This document shows positions 6,402 to 9,575 of a stretch of DNA of 9,575 nt, one piece after another. The notes below the pieces were generated by a model. That model did no database searches. It was not told the DNA's origin and saw only the letters and a program-made list of their open reading frames with translations. The stretch is from assembly GCA_004297315.1 (NCBI GenBank), contig SCTU01000034.1, positions 1 to 9,575 of the forward strand, given 5' to 3'. Both the position numbers and the translations under genes were made by a program. Source of the DNA: Dehalococcoidia bacterium (lineage in GTDB: Bacteria > Chloroflexota > Dehalococcoidia > UBA2979). How positions within the stretch are numbered: position 1 is the stretch's first letter; every line of letters starts with the position of its first letter.

Positions 6402-6422
6402 CCTCCCCATTACAGCATGGGG
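6402..6422 (-). promoter_or_regulatory. Permease ribosome binding site partly held in a hairpin
   Basis: GGGGAGG (6402-6408 on the minus strand) lies 5 nt before the GTG start at 6396. Its first four G residues are also the end of the arm ATGGGG (6405-6410), which pairs perfectly with CCCCAT (6417-6422) around a 6-nt loop. The fold would hide much of the site. TGTAAT in the loop and arm (6409-6414) resembles a -10 box, but no -35 box is seen and the leader would be very short. A second stem, 6425-6430 with 6445-6450, lies just after the mfd stop and has no T-run. Confidence 0.45.
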
Positions 6423-6457
6423 CACGCGGCGCTAGGCGCGAGTGGCCGCGACAGAGC

Positions 6458-9400
6458 TCAGACGCCCACCGGCTCCCGCTCGCCGGCGAGCAGGCGGAGC
6501 AGCGCCTCCACCGGCTCCAGCCAGGATTCGCCCAGCGCGTGGCGAGGGATCCGGATCTGGGAGCGGCCGATGTTCACCTCGCGTGGAAGCGACGGGAGGC
6601 GGCGCGTCGCGAACGGGCGGTCGGGGATGGACTGCACCACGACCTCATCGCCCTCGACGCGGAGCCCGGCGATGCCGGCCGCACGCGCGGCGAGCCGCAG
6701 TCGCGCCAGCGCGAGCATGTTCGTGAGCGGTTCGGGCAGTGCGCCGAAACGGTCCTCCGTCTCTTGCGCAAGCGCGTCGGCGTCCTCGCGGGAGCGCAGG
6801 CCGGCGACCCGCTGGTAGAGCGCGAGCCGTGCCTCGAGGTCTTCGACGTAAGACTCCGGGATATACGAGGGCACCGGGAGGTCGATCGCGATGCTGCGCA
6901 GGACGTCACGGTCCTCGTGCGGCAGCACCTGCGGGGCGCGGTGTTCGTGCTGCGCGCGCAGCGCTTCGACAGCCTCAGCGAGCATCTCCGTGTACAGGTC
7001 GAACCCGACCGAGGCGATGTGCCCGCTCTGCTCCGCGCCGAGCAGGTTGCCCGCGCCTCGGATCTCGAGGTCACGCAGCGCGACCTGGAACCCAGCGCCG
7101 AGTTCGGTCGCCTCGAAGATCGTGGCGAGGCGGGCCTGCGCCTCCTCGGTCAGGATGCGGCCACGCGGGTGGAACAGGTAGGCGGAGGCCTGGTTCGCGC
7201 CGCGGCCCACACGGCCGCGCAACTGGTACATCTGCGCGAGTCCGAGCAGGTCCGAGCGGTCCACGATCAGCGTGTTCGCATTCGGGATGTCGATGCCGGA
7301 CTCGATGATCGTCGTGCAGATCAGGACGTCGAACTCGCCCTCCGCGAACTTCTCCATCACCGACTTCAGCACTCCCTCGGGCATCTGTCCGTGGCCGACG
7401 ACCATCCGCGCCTCCGGCACGAGGGCGCGCAGGGTGTCGGCGAACTGGTCGATGCTCTGAACACGATTGTGGACGACGAACACCTGCCCGCCGCGTTCGA
7501 TCTCGTGCAGGATCGCCTCGCGCGCTATCGGGGCGTCCCATTCCATCACGTACGTCTGGACTGGCTGCCGGCCTTCCGGGGCCGTCTCGATCGTGCTCAT
7601 GTCGCGGATGCCGGTGAGCGCCATGTGTAGCGTGCGCGGGATCGGCGTGGCCGAGAGCGTGAGCACGTCGACCTCGAGCCGCATCCGCTTCAGCCGCTCC
7701 TTGTGCGTCACGCCGAACCGCTGCTCCTCGTCGATGATCACCAGGCCGAGGTTCGCGAACTCGATGTGCGGGTCGAGCAGGCGATGCGTCCCGATCAGGA
7801 TGTCGATCTCTCCGGCCTTTGCACGCGTCAGGATGTCCCGCGTCTCCTGGTCGCTGCGGAAGCGCGAGATCACGTCGACGCGCACCGGGAAGCCGGAGAG
7901 GCGCTCGCGGAACGTGCGCAGGTGCTGCTCGGAGAGCACTGTCGTCGGCACGAGGACGGCGACCTGGTAGCCCTCCTGCACCGCCTTGAACGCCGCTCGC
8001 ACCGCGATCTCGGTCTTCCCGAAGCCGACATCGCCGCAGATGATGCGGTCCATCGGCCGGCCCGAGTGCATGTCGTCCTTCACGGCGGCGAGGGCTTCGA
8101 GCTGGTCGGCCGTCTCCTCGTACGGGAACGCTTCTTCCATCTCGATCTGCCACGGCGTGTCCGGGCCGAACGCGTGCCCCTGCAGCATCTGGCGCGCCGC
8201 GTAGAGCCGGATGAGGTCCTGCGCGACGATCTCGACGGCACCCTTCACCTTCTGGCGCGCGCGTGTCCACTCCTGCGTCCCGAGTCGCGTGAGCCGGGGC
8301 ACATGCCCGGCCGGTCCGTTGTACCGGGTCACGCGGTCGACCTGCTCCACCGGGACGTACAGCCGGTCCTCGCCGGCATAGCGGAGTTCGAGGTAGTCGC
8401 GCTCCTCCTCGCCGACCATCCGGCGCACGGTGCCCCCGAACCGCGCAATGCCGTGGTCTGCGTGCACCACGAAGTCGCCTGGCGAGACCTCCGCGAGGAA
8501 GCGCGATCTGTGTGTCGTCCGCGTGCGTAACGTCCGCCGTCGTTTCACGAACCCGAAGAGCTCGCGGTCGGTCGAGAGCGAGGCGATCCCGTCCGTGGTC
8601 TGGATCGCCCAGCCCTCGGGCAGCGACCCCTGCAGCAGCGCGAGCGTCCCGCGCGCCGGCTTCGCGGGCACAGCATCGAGGACGGCGACGCGCACGCCCT
8701 CCTCACCGAGGATCTCCGCATAGCGCTGCGCCTGCTGTGTGACGACGGCGATGCGATCGCCGCGCGCGACCTGGCGCGCATGGTCTCGCGCCGCGTCCTT
8801 CAGCCGGCCGGCGTAGGCGTCCGCCGTCTTGAATGGCAGGCGGAATGCCCCGGCCTCCGCTCCGGTCACCCAGCGTCCGAGTTCGACGCGCTGGCCGCGT
8901 CCGTCGAGCGCTGCCTTCAGCCGTTCACGAGGTTCGTGCGGCAGCGGAGCGCGCGGGTCGAGTTCGCCCCGTTCCGCCATTTCCTTCCGACGCTCCTCCG
9001 CGAGTTCGTCGAGGTCAGCCATTGCGGCCTCGATCGCCTCGCGTTCGTCGAGGATGACCAGCGCGCCCTCGCGGAGGTGGTCGAGGATCGTCGATCCCAC
9101 CGCAAGCGGGCCGTACAGCGCGGCGTCAGTCAGTTCACCAGCGCGCAGTGCGTGCAGCGCTTCCTGCGTCCGGCGGTCGCGCACCTCGTCCAGCCGTCCC
9201 GCGAGGCGGCTCAGTTCCTCGCGGGAGGGGAACCATTCGCGCGCCGGGCCGATGATGACCTCGTCGACCGCGCCCACCGTCCGCTGGCTCTCGATGTCGA
9301 ACGCGCGGATCGACTCCACCTCGGGCCCGAAGAACTCGATCCGCACCGGCTGCGCCGCGCCCGGCGGGTAGACATCGACGATGCCGCCGCGCCGCGCCGC

Positions 9401-9575
9401 CTGCCCGGGCATCTCGACCAGCGGCACGACGGCGTAACCCGCCTCGACAAGGCCGAGCGCCAGCGCCTCCAGCGAGACGCGGTCACCGCGTCGCAGCCGT
9501 CCGGGCCCGCGGCCGAGGTCGGCGGGCCGCATCGTGTGCGCCGCGACCGCCGCGACGGATGCGACCACGAGCGGC
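6458..9575 (-). CDS. mfd: Transcription-repair coupling factor Mfd, 5' end outside the window
   Basis: Displaces RNA polymerase stalled at DNA lesions and recruits UvrA for nucleotide excision repair; a cytoplasmic DNA translocase. The frame stays open to the right edge, so this is partial, and roughly the first 100-150 residues are missing. Numbering from the GTG at 9568, which is only an internal codon: part of the UvrB-like module at about 50-105 (PGQAARRGGIVDVYPP, RIEFFG); the RNA polymerase interaction domain (CarD-like) at about 362-415, with GDFVVHADHGIARF; RecG-like translocase motor with Walker A GDVGFGKTE (512-520), DEEQ box (613-616), motif III TLSATPIPRT (637-646) and motif VI QLRGRVGRG (782-790); TRAP-like motif region at about 829-850; and the C-terminal TRCF domain (about 890-1000). 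Every key residue looks intact. The gene ends with TGA at 6460-6458. The ABC permease follows after 61 bp without a clear terminator. Confidence 0.99.
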   Translation of the reverse strand, partial: PLVVASVAAVAAHTMRPADLGRGPGRLRRGDRVSLEALALGLVEAGYAVVPLVEMPGQAARRGGIVDVYPPGAAQPVRIEFFGPEVESIRAFDIESQRTVGAVDEVIIGPAREWFPSREELSRLAGRLDEVRDRRTQEALHALRAGELTDAALYGPLAVGSTILDHLREGALVILDEREAIEAAMADLDELAEERRKEMAERGELDPRAPLPHEPRERLKAALDGRGQRVELGRWVTGAEAGAFRLPFKTADAYAGRLKDAARDHARQVARGDRIAVVTQQAQRYAEILGEEGVRVAVLDAVPAKPARGTLALLQGSLPEGWAIQTTDGIASLSTDRELFGFVKRRRTLRTRTTHRSRFLAEVSPGDFVVHADHGIARFGGTVRRMVGEEERDYLELRYAGEDRLYVPVEQVDRVTRYNGPAGHVPRLTRLGTQEWTRARQKVKGAVEIVAQDLIRLYAARQMLQGHAFGPDTPWQIEMEEAFPYEETADQLEALAAVKDDMHSGRPMDRIICGDVGFGKTEIAVRAAFKAVQEGYQVAVLVPTTVLSEQHLRTFRERLSGFPVRVDVISRFRSDQETRDILTRAKAGEIDILIGTHRLLDPHIEFANLGLVIIDEEQRFGVTHKERLKRMRLEVDVLTLSATPIPRTLHMALTGIRDMSTIETAPEGRQPVQTYVMEWDAPIAREAILHEIERGGQVFVVHNRVQSIDQFADTLRALVPEARMVVGHGQMPEGVLKSVMEKFAEGEFDVLICTTIIESGIDIPNANTLIVDRSDLLGLAQMYQLRGRVGRGANQASAYLFHPRGRILTEEAQARLATIFEATELGAGFQVALRDLEIRGAGNLLGAEQSGHIASVGFDLYTEMLAEAVEALRAQHEHRAPQVLPHEDRDVLRSIAIDLPVPSYIPESYVEDLEARLALYQRVAGLRSREDADALAQETEDRFGALPEPLTNMLALARLRLAARAAGIAGLRVEGDEVVVQSIPDRPFATRRLPSLPREVNIGRSQIRIPRHALGESWLEPVEALLRLLAGEREPVGV

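Noticed and set aside
6326..7630. 434-codon plus-strand frame antisense to mfd
   Set aside because: It overlaps the conserved C-terminal half of mfd and has shadow composition with no motif.
9566..9568. GTG as the start of mfd
   Set aside because: The frame stays open to the window edge and the UvrB-like module is incomplete before this codon. The GTG is an internal valine, so the gene is partial.

Overview
This is a GC-rich bacterial chromosome segment in which every gene I can support lies on the minus strand, so the genes read from the right edge to the left edge. Content and style (high GC, GTG starts, tight spacing, an amidohydrolase-2 protein, and a large disordered-plus-membrane protein resembling ones known from Chloroflexota) suggest a Chloroflexota lineage, perhaps Dehalococcoidia-like. 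That placement is an inference from protein style, not a phylogeny.

Layout in order of transcription. At the right edge is most of mfd (transcription-repair coupling factor), with its N-terminal ~100-150 residues outside the window. After 61 bp comes a two-gene ABC transporter: an FtsX/MacB-type permease, then its ATPase. A HAD-family phosphatase, a GNAT acetyltransferase overlapping it, an amidohydrolase-2 metal-dependent hydrolase and a 588-residue membrane protein with a long Pro/Ala/Glu-rich N-terminal region follow with short gaps. After the membrane protein comes a previously easy-to-miss 46-codon gene for a cysteine-rich, probably metal-binding protein with a strong ribosome binding site. 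Last is tRNA-Pro(GGG) with an encoded CCA end, followed by a 12-bp terminator hairpin.

How they may work together: permease and ATPase are clearly a pair. HAD, GNAT and amidohydrolase are small housekeeping or catabolic enzymes whose substrates cannot be read from sequence, and co-direction and overlaps suggest shared transcripts rather than a shared pathway. No mobile element, CRISPR array, phage gene or defence cassette is visible. I see no convincing new multi-gene system. The most interesting items are the small Cys-rich protein, the repeated Pro-Trp motif in the disordered part of the membrane protein, the Met-rich tandem insert in the amidohydrolase, and a hairpin that covers the permease ribosome binding site.
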